In this document: positions 7,415 through 14,523 of the stretch, piece by piece
Layout: each line of letters begins with the position of its first letter
Position numbering within the stretch: the stretch's first letter is position 1
Origin: Treponema sp.
GTDB lineage: Bacteria; Spirochaetota; Spirochaetia; Treponematales; Breznakiellaceae
DNA length: 18,479 bases
Assembly (NCBI GenBank): GCA_009784995.1
Contig: WQXE01000023.1
Location: 1-18,479, forward strand
Direction: 5' to 3'
Notes under the pieces: model-generated
Seen by the model: the letters and a program-made list of their open reading frames with translations, nothing else
What the model was told of the DNA's origin: nothing
Databases searched by the model: none
Position numbers and translations under genes: made by a program

Positions 7415-8332
7415 CTACCTTGTCATAACGGCGAACCTGTTTTGCCTCGCGCTGGTGTTATCTGTCACTATGTGATTTCCCGCGGTTCTTTCCGCGTTGG
7501 TTATACGCTGAGCGGGAGTCGGGTGAGTTCTGCCAAAACCGGAGCCTGAGGTTTGCGCGGTATTCAATACCCTTAGCATTTCAATTAAAGCTGAAGGATT
7601 GTATCCGGCGTCTGCCATCAATTTCATTGCCATTGTGTCGGCTTCAAGTTCCTGTTCTCTTGAATAACCGTTTTGTATTAAAGTCTGTACGATTTCTCCG
7701 ACAGATTCGTTAAAAACATTGGTTAATTCATTTACATCCATTCCTGTCGCCGCTCCTGCCGCCGATGTGCCTGTAACTAAAATTGCCTGGGTAATACGGC
7801 TGGATTTGATCGCTTTAATGCCGTGCTGTAATTGAATGTGCGCGACTTCATGCGCGATAACACTGGCAAGAGCGTCCTCAGATCTCGCGGTATTGATAAG
7901 CCCTCGAGTTATTAAGATGTGTCCGCCGGATGTCGCGAAAGCGTTTATCTCATTGCTGTCTAAAATAGCGACCTTATATCCGTTATAAACATCTGGGCGG
8001 GCAGAATTAATCGTAATTGCCGCGCAGATATTATTCAAATAGATGGTTAACGCGGGGTTACCGTTCCATATTCTGTAGTTTGGGTTAGAAAGAATGTTCG
8101 CGGCTACCGCTCTTCCGATAAAGTATTCCTGTTCGGGAGTAATTTCTTCCGCCGCTGTACCTATCGCTCTTGCCGAATTGCTGATCGCGTCGGCGGTATT
8201 TTGATCGATAACTCCCGCGGCTCCTGCCACCTGCGCGCCGAAATCCAAAACCTTTGTTACAGTTCCACAGGAGAAAAAAACACAGGTTAAAATAACAAAA
8301 ATAGTAAGTGTTATATAAATTTTAATTTTCAT
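7415..8332 (-). CDS. M48 family zinc metalloprotease, lipoprotein
   Basis: The 305-residue protein has a signal sequence ending in a lipobox-like FFSC, with Cys22 as the likely lipidated residue. The zinc motif HEVAH is at 161-165 and the third ligand Glu lies in ELEAD (228-232). RTHPTPAQRI (268-277) is the usual downstream element of periplasmic M48 proteases of the BepA/LoiP type, which degrade or assist folding of envelope proteins. An Ala-rich stretch (30-60) may be a linker. The start ATG shares its A with the TAA stop of the SH3 gene (TAATG), and a GGGAG site lies 7 nt upstream, so translation is probably coupled. The adjacency suggests it acts with the SH3 protein at the envelope. Confidence 0.88.
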   Translation of the reverse strand: MKIKIYITLTIFVILTCVFFSCGTVTKVLDFGAQVAGAAGVIDQNTADAISNSARAIGTAAEEITPEQEYFIGRAVAANILSNPNYRIWNGNPALTIYLNNICAAITINSARPDVYNGYKVAILDSNEINAFATSGGHILITRGLINTARSEDALASVIAHEVAHIQLQHGIKAIKSSRITQAILVTGTSAAGAATGMDVNELTNVFNESVGEIVQTLIQNGYSREQELEADTMAMKLMADAGYNPSALIEMLRVLNTAQTSGSGFGRTHPTPAQRITNAERTAGNHIVTDNTSARQNRFAVMTR

Positions 8333-8808
8333 TAGTTATCTCCCATCGAAAGACGGCCTTCTTCCAAAAATCGTATTAATTGATCTTCGTTGATAATTAA
8401 ACTTTCTACTTCGTTTACAGCCGAATAGTTTAATTCTCTATTTTGAGTTCTATAGGCGTCCTCAATTTCCTGATCAAAACCTTTTCCGGCAAGAGCTACT
8501 TCTCTTGTTGTCTCCGTACTTGTTGTACCTGTAACTATCTGCCTTACCGACATATTCGCTGAAGGTGTCCAGCCTGTTAAAGAAGGATTTACCGCGCTTC
8601 GGACTTCTACAAACCTTCCGCTAACCTGTATTACTGTTACCCGATCTCCGTAGTTTAATCTTCCGCGGTTACTCGCGAAAAATCCTGTGGAAGATTTTAA
8701 ATCAACCGTTCTTACCGCTACATACAATGTGCCGCCTCTCGCGACTTGCGCCGCGGCCAAACCTGTTATTATTAATCCCAAAAAAAGAATTAAAAGTAAT
8801 TTTTTCAT
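8332..8808 (-). CDS. Exported SH3-domain protein
   Basis: The 158-residue protein has a signal peptide with a probable cut after AAA (18-20), then a bacterial SH3-like domain (about 26-90; GTLYVAVRTVDL, RLNYGDRVTVIQVSGRFVEVR, TGWTPSANM). Such domains often bind peptidoglycan or act as protein-binding modules outside the membrane. The C-terminal half (100-158) is helical and charged, and I do not recognise it. I chose ATG 8808 over an in-frame GTG at 8820. A GGGG site precedes the ATG, the resulting signal peptide begins MKKLLL, and the predicted transcription start of the internal promoter (near 8817) lies downstream of the GTG. It sits directly before the M48 protease gene, a probable partner. 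Confidence 0.75.
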   Translation of the reverse strand: MKKLLLILFLGLIITGLAAAQVARGGTLYVAVRTVDLKSSTGFFASNRGRLNYGDRVTVIQVSGRFVEVRSAVNPSLTGWTPSANMSVRQIVTGTTSTETTREVALAGKGFDQEIEDAYRTQNRELNYSAVNEVESLIINEDQLIRFLEEGRLSMGDN

Positions 8809-8823
8809 TTTAAACCCCACACT

Positions 8824-8852
8824 ATTATATCATTTTGATGTTAAATTATCCA
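8824..8852 (-). promoter_or_regulatory. Internal promoter for SH3-M48-barrel-methyltransferase genes
   Basis: On the minus strand, TGGATA (8852-8847), a 17-bp spacer and a perfect TATAAT (8829-8824) lie across the end of the cyclase gene. Transcription would start near 8817, about 9 nt before ATG 8808. The same TGGATA-N17-TATAAT layout occurs at 15568-15540. Confidence 0.55.
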
Positions 8853-11262
8853 CGCCGTTATCCCAATTTTTTTCATCAGGCGGTGATGATAAATATTTTT
8901 GACATCTATCAATGTATTTTTTCGCTACTAGGTCATCGCCATCCCTGCTGAAAATTGCCGTAAAAATATTTAAAGCGGCAAGAAAATCCCTGTTTTCATA
9001 GAAATTCATCGCCTGTTCCCAGCTTTTTACCATATTTGATAATTCAGGTGAAGCGCCGGAAGTTATGTCTAAAAGTTCATAAAGCCGCAGTGGAGTGTTA
9101 ATCCCTACAACCCTGACCCTGCTTAAAGGGCGCAGTATAAAATCATCTATTTGTCCCTGATTTAAAAGCAAAGTCTGTGTATATTCACTGATTAAAATAC
9201 CGCCAGTATTATATTGATCATTTACTCCTTCAAGCCTTGCCGCCAGGTTAACAGCGTTCCCCATTATCGTGTAGTCCATTTTATTCGGAGTACCCATGTT
9301 TCCTACAACCATATCTCCTGAGTTAATGCCAAGACGGGTATAAACAGGGCAAGGGTCGTCCAAACCTTTTATCTTTCCTTTCGCGTATAACGCTTCCAAT
9401 ACTTTTTGGTTTACAAGACCTCTTTCCAGAGCTTCGCGGTTTAATTCTTTTTCCGCTTTTTTCATCATTACGGCGGAATGGCACGCTAAAGCCGCGTGGT
9501 TATCCATTTGAATCGGCGCTCCGAAAAATGAAACAATCGCGTCCCCTACATATTTGTCGATTGTTCCCTGGTGGTCAAGAATAATATCGCTCATTCTGGT
9601 TAAATAAAAATTTAAAAGCTCTACAAGTTTCGCGGGGTCTCCAAGCGCTTCTGAAAAAGTAGAAAAGGCGCGGACATCGGTAAAGATGGCAGTCATTTCT
9701 CTTTTTTCGCCGCCTAGATTTAATTTTGAAGGATCCGCTATTATCTGTTCGATTACTTTTGGCGAAAGGTATTGCGAAAACGCTGATTTTATAAAACGTT
9801 TCTGACTGCCTTCTGTCGCGTAATTATAAAGAGTTACTGTAACAAAAGAAAAAAGCGTCCCCGCGAGGTATGTGATCATTGGAATCCAAAGACCGCCAAA
9901 CTGATATACAAAAATCGCGCTCGCGACAATCGCCGCGACAGTAAAAACTGCCGCTCCAACGGAAATTAAAATTCGATGTGAAAACATCATAATACATACA
10001 ATAAAAATTATAATCGCGAGAAGTGTTAACAAGTTAGCCAATAATGAACTTTCACGGATAAAATCGCCTTGCAGCATATTATCCAGCATTGTGATGTGAA
10101 CACCCATGCCAGGGTACACAGGAGAAATCGGCGTGCTGAAAATATCAAAAAGCCCCTGCGCGTAAAATCCGAAAAATACATAAGTATCTTTAAAGTTTGA
10201 CGGTGTTATCATAAACCATTCGGTTCCCCTTTGCGTGATGTATCCGCCAAAATCCAAATTCATTCCTTTCGCGGCCGCCTCAGCGCTAAGTAAAATATCC
10301 ATAGCTCTGTATGGATGATAATTCATTTGTAAATCTCCCCTGTAACGTAAAAGGATATTTCCGTTTTTATCTACAGGTATGGAAAGTCCTTCCCATTCAA
10401 TTGAATCAGTCTTTTCGTTAAAATAAATTCGCTGTCCCTTGCCGCCTACGATAAGCGAAGCGGACGAAAGACCGGGAATCGCTTTACCGTCAAATAAAGT
10501 AAAAAGTTGTAATCGCCTTACTATTCCGTCAAAATCCGGAACACCTGTAACACTGCCTAAAGCGGCGGCTGAATTACTCAAACCCGGAATTGGGAATTGC
10601 CCTTTTTCCGTTTCTCCTACGCTGTGCCGGTAAAGTACAGAATCAAAATTATCCAATTGAAATAATGGTTTGTTTAAACCGGATGGCCAGGTTTGGACAT
10701 TTCCGGATTGACTTGAAAACATTACAGTTTGAACTACATTGCCAAAATTTTTGGAAGCGTTAATGAATGATTCATCATCAGCTCTTTCACTTAATGATCT
10801 TAAAGTTTCGATAGCTATCCTTGTAACCGATCTTCCCCGTCCTTCACCCGGTGATAAATCGGCTTCTTCTAAAACTCTTACAGCGTTGTCAATTATTTCA
10901 TCCTGTTTCGCGTTTCGGTATATGGAAGGTTCTGAAAAAATGACGTCGAAGGCAATAACTTTCGCTTCTCCCATGTTCATGTAATCGACAATATCAGCGT
11001 ACGCTTGCCTGGGCCACGGCCAGCCCCAACCCCTTTCTTTTTGCGCCCAGTCAATACTATCCTGATCCAGAAGAATTACAACAAGATCTTCGGAAGGCCT
11101 GTTATAAATCGTATCAGCCCAGAAATTGACTCTCATATCGTAGGATTTATTTTCCAGGAATTGAAAAACACCCAATAAATGCAGGCATGTAATTACCATA
11201 AAAGCCAAAGCGATTATTATTACCGCGGCGAGTTTTTTTCCGATATTTTTCAATTTAATCAT
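8830..11262 (-). CDS. CHASE2-domain membrane adenylate cyclase
   Basis: This 810-residue membrane sensor should make cAMP in response to an external signal. An N-terminal membrane segment (about 10-32) leads into a periplasmic CHASE2 sensor (about 35-400; DMRVNFW, VVILLDQDSI, IAFDVIFSEP). About three membrane segments follow (405-427, 431-453, 458-480), then a class III cyclase domain (about 520-732). Catalytic residues are visible: metal-binding Asp529 (TDVRAFS) and Asp574 (VGDAI), the adenine-specifying pair Lys570 and Thr665, and transition-state Asn672 and Arg676 (VNLAAR). The Lys/Thr pair favours ATP over GTP. The tail (735-790) is helical and may be TPR-like. ATG 11262 has GAAGG 7 nt upstream. 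A nine-codon leader ORF overlaps the start. It heads the minus-strand operon, diverging from ctpA. Confidence 0.93.
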   Translation of the reverse strand: MIKLKNIGKKLAAVIIIALAFMVITCLHLLGVFQFLENKSYDMRVNFWADTIYNRPSEDLVVILLDQDSIDWAQKERGWGWPWPRQAYADIVDYMNMGEAKVIAFDVIFSEPSIYRNAKQDEIIDNAVRVLEEADLSPGEGRGRSVTRIAIETLRSLSERADDESFINASKNFGNVVQTVMFSSQSGNVQTWPSGLNKPLFQLDNFDSVLYRHSVGETEKGQFPIPGLSNSAAALGSVTGVPDFDGIVRRLQLFTLFDGKAIPGLSSASLIVGGKGQRIYFNEKTDSIEWEGLSIPVDKNGNILLRYRGDLQMNYHPYRAMDILLSAEAAAKGMNLDFGGYITQRGTEWFMITPSNFKDTYVFFGFYAQGLFDIFSTPISPVYPGMGVHITMLDNMLQGDFIRESSLLANLLTLLAIIIFIVCIMMFSHRILISVGAAVFTVAAIVASAIFVYQFGGLWIPMITYLAGTLFSFVTVTLYNYATEGSQKRFIKSAFSQYLSPKVIEQIIADPSKLNLGGEKREMTAIFTDVRAFSTFSEALGDPAKLVELLNFYLTRMSDIILDHQGTIDKYVGDAIVSFFGAPIQMDNHAALACHSAVMMKKAEKELNREALERGLVNQKVLEALYAKGKIKGLDDPCPVYTRLGINSGDMVVGNMGTPNKMDYTIMGNAVNLAARLEGVNDQYNTGGILISEYTQTLLLNQGQIDDFILRPLSRVRVVGINTPLRLYELLDITSGASPELSNMVKSWEQAMNFYENRDFLAALNIFTAIFSRDGDDLVAKKYIDRCQKYLSSPPDEKNWDNGVDNLTSK

Positions 11263-11288
11263 ATTAATACCTTCATAACCTTAACCAT
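11259..11288 (-). CDS. Nine-codon leader ORF coupled to the cyclase start
   Basis: The frame reads MVKVMKVLI and stop. An AAAGG site (11300-11296) lies 7 nt before its ATG, a better placed ribosome site than many genes here. Its TGA overlaps the cyclase ATG as ATGA, the usual arrangement for translational coupling. Being so short it may be chance; the combination of site, spacing and stop-start overlap is the evidence. Confidence 0.35.
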   Translation of the reverse strand: MVKVMKVLI

Positions 11289-11351
11289 GTTACTACCTTT
11301 TTTGTTTAAAATGTATGATAATTAGAGTATATCACAATATAGAGGTTAGTT
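11263..11351. promoter_or_regulatory. Divergent promoter region between cyclase and ctpA
   Basis: Only weak boxes are visible. Toward ctpA: TTTAAA (11305-11310), 17 bp, TATATC (11328-11333), followed by the AGAGG ribosome site at 11341-11345. Toward the cyclase: TTGTGA (11337-11332), 16 bp, TACATT (11315-11310). The two would overlap, so the genes may compete for polymerase. Confidence 0.35.
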
Positions 11352-12842
11352 ATGGATCAAAATAGTATAAAATCATCCTATAAATGGGTTTGGGTTACTA
11401 CAACTGTTGTTTTTTGCGTATTGTTCATTTTCGCTTTAATTCCTGGTGTCGCGGCGCAGGGAAGTATAAACACAACTCAGGCGCAAAGACAAAATTATAC
11501 AAATTTGATGCAGAACGCGTTTAATTACATATTGCAAAATTATGTGGACGAAGTAGATCCTCAGGTTATTTTTGAAGGAGCGATGAATGGAATGTTCGGC
11601 GCTTTGGAAGATCCGTATTCGGCTTTTTTAAGTGAATCTGATTTAAAGGATATGGGGGACACAACTCAAGGCAGCTTTGGCGGAGTGGGGCTTAATATAA
11701 CAAAAGCAGTAAGTCCAAGACCTGACGGAAAACCCATGTGGGTCGAAGTTGTATCTCCTATCGAAGATACTCCGGGCTGGCGAGCGGGGATTAACCCCGG
11801 CGATTTTATTACTGAAATTAACGGTATACCGACAGAGACAATTTCTATGGATGATGTGCTCGGTATGCTAAGGGGAACGCCCGGTGAAAGTGTCAGGCTT
11901 ATTATAAGGCGCGGCGAGCGGATGGAATTCCCGTTAACAATAACAAGAGCTATTATCGAAGTTCCTACTGTTAAACACGCCATGATCGGCGATACAGGTT
12001 ATTTAAAACTTCTTACATTTACACCCATGACAATTGACAGAGCGATAGACGCGATAAATGATTTTAAAACCAACAACTATAAAAGTTTGATTTTAGATTT
12101 ACGCAACAATTACGGCGGACGCCTTGACGCGGCTGTGCATATCGCTAATCTATTTCTGGACGGCGGGCTTGTTGTAAGGATAAGGTCTCGCGTTCCTTAT
12201 GAAAACCGTGATTTTAACGCGAACCGTTCAACACTTGTTCCCGCGGATGTTCCCGTCATCGTATTAATTAACAGGGGTTCCGCTTCCGCGTCAGAAATTG
12301 TAGCTGGCGCTTTAAAAGATCGAGGCAGGGCGTATCTTGTAGGTGAAAATACATTCGGCAAAGGTTCGGTTCAGCAGGTTATTCCCATGAGTACCATCGG
12401 TTTTAAACTTACAACCGCCCGTTACTTTACACCTAACGATGTTGATATTGATAAAGTCGGAATACCTCCCAATATGACAATAGCGTTTCCTGAATACACC
12501 GAAGAAGACGCGATTAGATTAAACGAACTTATCAACGCTAACAGGATTCCGCAATTTGTACAGCAAAATCCGCAGGCAACTTCCGCGCAAGCTGAAAGAT
12601 TCGCTCAATCGCTTTCAACAGAATATAATCTTGATTTGACCTTGCTCAAAAGGCTCATTAGAAATGAATTAAACAGAACCACGATAGCTCCTGTTTATGA
12701 TTTGGAATATGATATCCAATTGCAGGAAGCGATCAATATTTTTAGAAGAGGTCTTTATAACGACTTAATGAACGCCGCGCAAAATCTTCAGGCATCAGAA
12801 GATGTAACAGAAGAAATCGAAGATATGGTTTTTTCTTCGTAA
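11352..12842 (+). CDS. ctpA: S41 carboxy-terminal processing protease (CtpA family)
   Basis: The 496-residue serine protease trims or degrades exported proteins from their C-termini. An N-terminal membrane segment or uncleaved signal (11-36) is followed by a helical cap, a PDZ domain (about 125-190; GWRAGINPGDFITEING) and the S41 core. The catalytic Ser-Lys pair is Ser312 in GSASASE and Lys337 in TFGKGSVQ, 25 residues apart as in E. coli Tsp. A long C-terminal extension (380-496) is helical and acidic at its end; I see no named domain there. ATG 11352 follows AGAGG with 6 nt spacing. It leads an operon with rsmE (16-bp gap) and the WecG-like gene. It diverges from the cyclase operon, which encodes another envelope protease. 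Confidence 0.92.
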   Translation: MDQNSIKSSYKWVWVTTTVVFCVLFIFALIPGVAAQGSINTTQAQRQNYTNLMQNAFNYILQNYVDEVDPQVIFEGAMNGMFGALEDPYSAFLSESDLKDMGDTTQGSFGGVGLNITKAVSPRPDGKPMWVEVVSPIEDTPGWRAGINPGDFITEINGIPTETISMDDVLGMLRGTPGESVRLIIRRGERMEFPLTITRAIIEVPTVKHAMIGDTGYLKLLTFTPMTIDRAIDAINDFKTNNYKSLILDLRNNYGGRLDAAVHIANLFLDGGLVVRIRSRVPYENRDFNANRSTLVPADVPVIVLINRGSASASEIVAGALKDRGRAYLVGENTFGKGSVQQVIPMSTIGFKLTTARYFTPNDVDIDKVGIPPNMTIAFPEYTEEDAIRLNELINANRIPQFVQQNPQATSAQAERFAQSLSTEYNLDLTLLKRLIRNELNRTTIAPVYDLEYDIQLQEAINIFRRGLYNDLMNAAQNLQASEDVTEEIEDMVFSS

Positions 12843-12858
12843 GTAAAGCTGTAAATTT

Positions 12859-13743
12859 GTGAAACAGTTTATTCTGAACGATACACCAGACAAAAACGGA
12901 ATTGTTCAGCTTAAAGATAAAGACTTTCGTTATTTAGTTCGTGTTCGCCGCCTTGCTGTCGGCGAATATTTTCCCGCTTTGCTTCCCAACGGCGAAGAAG
13001 TGTTGATACAAGTAATTTCTATTGATAATAATACACTTACCGGAAAATGCAATTTATTTTCTACATCAAAACCCCCTTCTTCCTCTGCGCCCTTTGCGTC
13101 TTTGCGCCTTTGCGAGAACTCTTCGGGTTTAACCTCTCCTATCATTCTTTTTCAAGCTATGCCAAAAGGCGATAAAATGGATCTAATCGTACGTCAGGCG
13201 GCAGAAGGCGGAATAACACAGATTGTCCCGTTTGTATCAGAGTTTTCGATTAAAGGCAGTGTAAGCGCGCAAAAATTAATCCGCTGGCAAAAAATTATTA
13301 AAGAGGCAAGGCAACAAAGCGGCTCAAAAATAGCTACAACCATTCATCAACATGAATCAGGGTCTATTTTAACATTAAAAGAGCTTTTTAATTACTGGCA
13401 GAACTTAAAAAATGACGGCGCGTTAGGTCTTATTTTTCATCACCCAGCACCTAACTTAACAAGTTCTGCACATAAATGTTCAAATACAGAGTTAGGTGCT
13501 GGGGGGCTTGAACAGAATAGCCTTCACGGTTATCTTATTAATAATCCAAAAGTTGTGGTTTTTTGTATTGGACCAGAAGGCGGATTTTCCCAAAAGGAAG
13601 TTTCCCTTTTTCTGGAAAATAATTTTAAACCGTTTACAATTGGAGATACAATTTTACGGACAGAAACAGCCGCGTTATACTGCGCCGCGGCAATTCGTAT
13701 TTTATTATTGGAGAAGAATTCGTGGGAAGTAAAAAAACCCTGA
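12859..13743 (+). CDS. rsmE: 16S rRNA m3U1498 methyltransferase with two in-frame repeat inserts
   Basis: RsmE methylates N3 of U1498 in 16S rRNA. The N-terminal RNA-binding part (MKQFILND, HXXVLR-like FRYLVRVRR) and the SPOUT catalytic part (QAMPKGDKMDLIVRQAAEGGI at about 99-119, IGPEGGFS at 237-244, ILRTETAALY at 265-274) are clear. The length is 294 residues against the usual 240-250. The excess falls in two places: residues about 69-92, encoded by a tandem CTTTGCG-type repeat, and about 195-225, encoded by a 61-bp inverted repeat. Both keep the frame and spare the catalytic motifs. The start is GTG, 16 bp after ctpA, with only a weak ribosome site, so coupling to ctpA is likely. The 3' end overlaps the next gene by 22 bp. 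Confidence 0.9.
   Translation: MKQFILNDTPDKNGIVQLKDKDFRYLVRVRRLAVGEYFPALLPNGEEVLIQVISIDNNTLTGKCNLFSTSKPPSSSAPFASLRLCENSSGLTSPIILFQAMPKGDKMDLIVRQAAEGGITQIVPFVSEFSIKGSVSAQKLIRWQKIIKEARQQSGSKIATTIHQHESGSILTLKELFNYWQNLKNDGALGLIFHHPAPNLTSSAHKCSNTELGAGGLEQNSLHGYLINNPKVVVFCIGPEGGFSQKEVSLFLENNFKPFTIGDTILRTETAALYCAAAIRILLLEKNSWEVKKP
13082..13115. repeat. Tandem CTTTGCG-type repeat inside rsmE
   Basis: Four near-identical 8-mers: CTCTGCGC (13083-13090), CTTTGCGT (13092-13099), CTTTGCGC (13100-13107), CTTTGCGA (13108-13115). From memory, similar CTTTGCG-type tracts occur as dispersed repeats in several bacterial genomes; I cannot check that here. It encodes a Ser/Ala/Leu-rich loop in an otherwise conserved protein. 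Confidence 0.65.
13443..13503. repeat. 61-bp palindromic element inside rsmE
   Basis: CCCAGCACCTAACT (13443-13456) and AGTTAGGTGCTGGG (13490-13503) are perfect 14-bp inverted arms around 33 nt. The arms are far too long to be chance. The element is translated in frame in a surface loop just before the SPOUT glycine-rich motifs. The arms contain ACCTAAC and GTTAGGT, which match integron attC core patterns, but the inner boxes do not fit well. Confidence 0.7.
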
Positions 13744-14522
13744 TCGATAATAATATTGAACAGGAAGACATTATACAGGCGGATGTAAACATACAACGGG
13801 TACAATTACTTAAAGTCCCAATTGATATTGTCGCTCCTGATCAATTAAGCGAAGTTGTTTACAAATTACTAAGCGATAAAAAAGAACATAATATTGTCCT
13901 TCTTTCTCTTTGGGATTTATTAAAAGCCAGAAGAAGCGGCGAATACCGCACCTATGTAACAAGAGCTTCTATGGTCATTCCCATTTCCAAAAGTTTGATA
14001 AGCGGAATAAAATTTCTTACAGGCAAAAAAGCGTACCGGTACATGCCTTTTGATTTTATCATCAGTATGCTTACAATTTTGGAAAAGCGGGAATTTTCCT
14101 GTTATCTTCTTGGCGGCAAAAGAAAAGTTTTATTAAAAACCGAACAAAATATCCGCCAAACTTTTCCGAGGCTTCGTGTAGTCGGCCGTTTTCCCGGGTA
14201 TTTTAAACGGCACGAAGAAAGCACCATCATAAAAGCGATAAAAAAATCTTCGCCTTCACTATTACTTGCGGGTAAGGGTATAAGAGGCAAAGAACGTTGG
14301 ATTTATAAAAATAATTTAGTTTTAGGCGAAGGTATGAGACTTTGGTGCAGCGATATTTTCGAAGTTTTCGCAGAGAAAAAAAGACACCCCTCGCGCGCCG
14401 CGTTTAACTCAGGGCTTGAATGGATTGGTTATTGTTTTCATAATCCTTTTAAATTTTTTAGAATCTTCCCTTATATCGGATACAAGTTCCTGTTGTTGTT
14501 TTATAAATTATTTGTGAAATAA
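13722..14522 (+). CDS. Divergent WecG/TagA/CpsF-family glycosyltransferase-like protein
   Basis: This 266-residue protein matches the family in its second half: YLLGGKRKV with PRLRVVGRFPGYF (128-161), the LLLAGKGIRGKERW segment (180-193) and the closing SRAAFNSGLEWIGYCFHNPFKFFRIFPY (224-251). Family members add N-acetylmannosamine-type sugars to lipid-linked precursors of wall or surface glycans at the inner membrane face. The N-terminal catalytic site is altered: where members have a PDG motif, this one reads IPISKSL (86-92), losing the catalytic Asp, and the usual PKQE is IRGKE. It may be a divergent enzyme or a non-catalytic relative. GTG 13722 is preceded by GGAG 8 nt upstream. It overlaps rsmE by 22 bp, so it is probably translated from the same mRNA. 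Its stop is 1 bp from the convergent gene, leaving no room for a separate terminator. Confidence 0.72.
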   Translation: MGSKKTLIDNNIEQEDIIQADVNIQRVQLLKVPIDIVAPDQLSEVVYKLLSDKKEHNIVLLSLWDLLKARRSGEYRTYVTRASMVIPISKSLISGIKFLTGKKAYRYMPFDFIISMLTILEKREFSCYLLGGKRKVLLKTEQNIRQTFPRLRVVGRFPGYFKRHEESTIIKAIKKSSPSLLLAGKGIRGKERWIYKNNLVLGEGMRLWCSDIFEVFAEKKRHPSRAAFNSGLEWIGYCFHNPFKFFRIFPYIGYKFLLLFYKLFVK

Positions 14523-14523
14523 G

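Noticed and set aside
8809..8820. GTG start for the SH3 protein at 8820.
   Set aside because: No ribosome site precedes it and it would lie upstream of the predicted transcription start; ATG 8808 fits better.
13443..13503. Possible integron attC site (ACCTAAC and GTTAGGT cores).
   Set aside because: Core to core is only 49 bp, inner L-box pairing is poor, and it lies inside an intact gene; a palindromic repeat is simpler.
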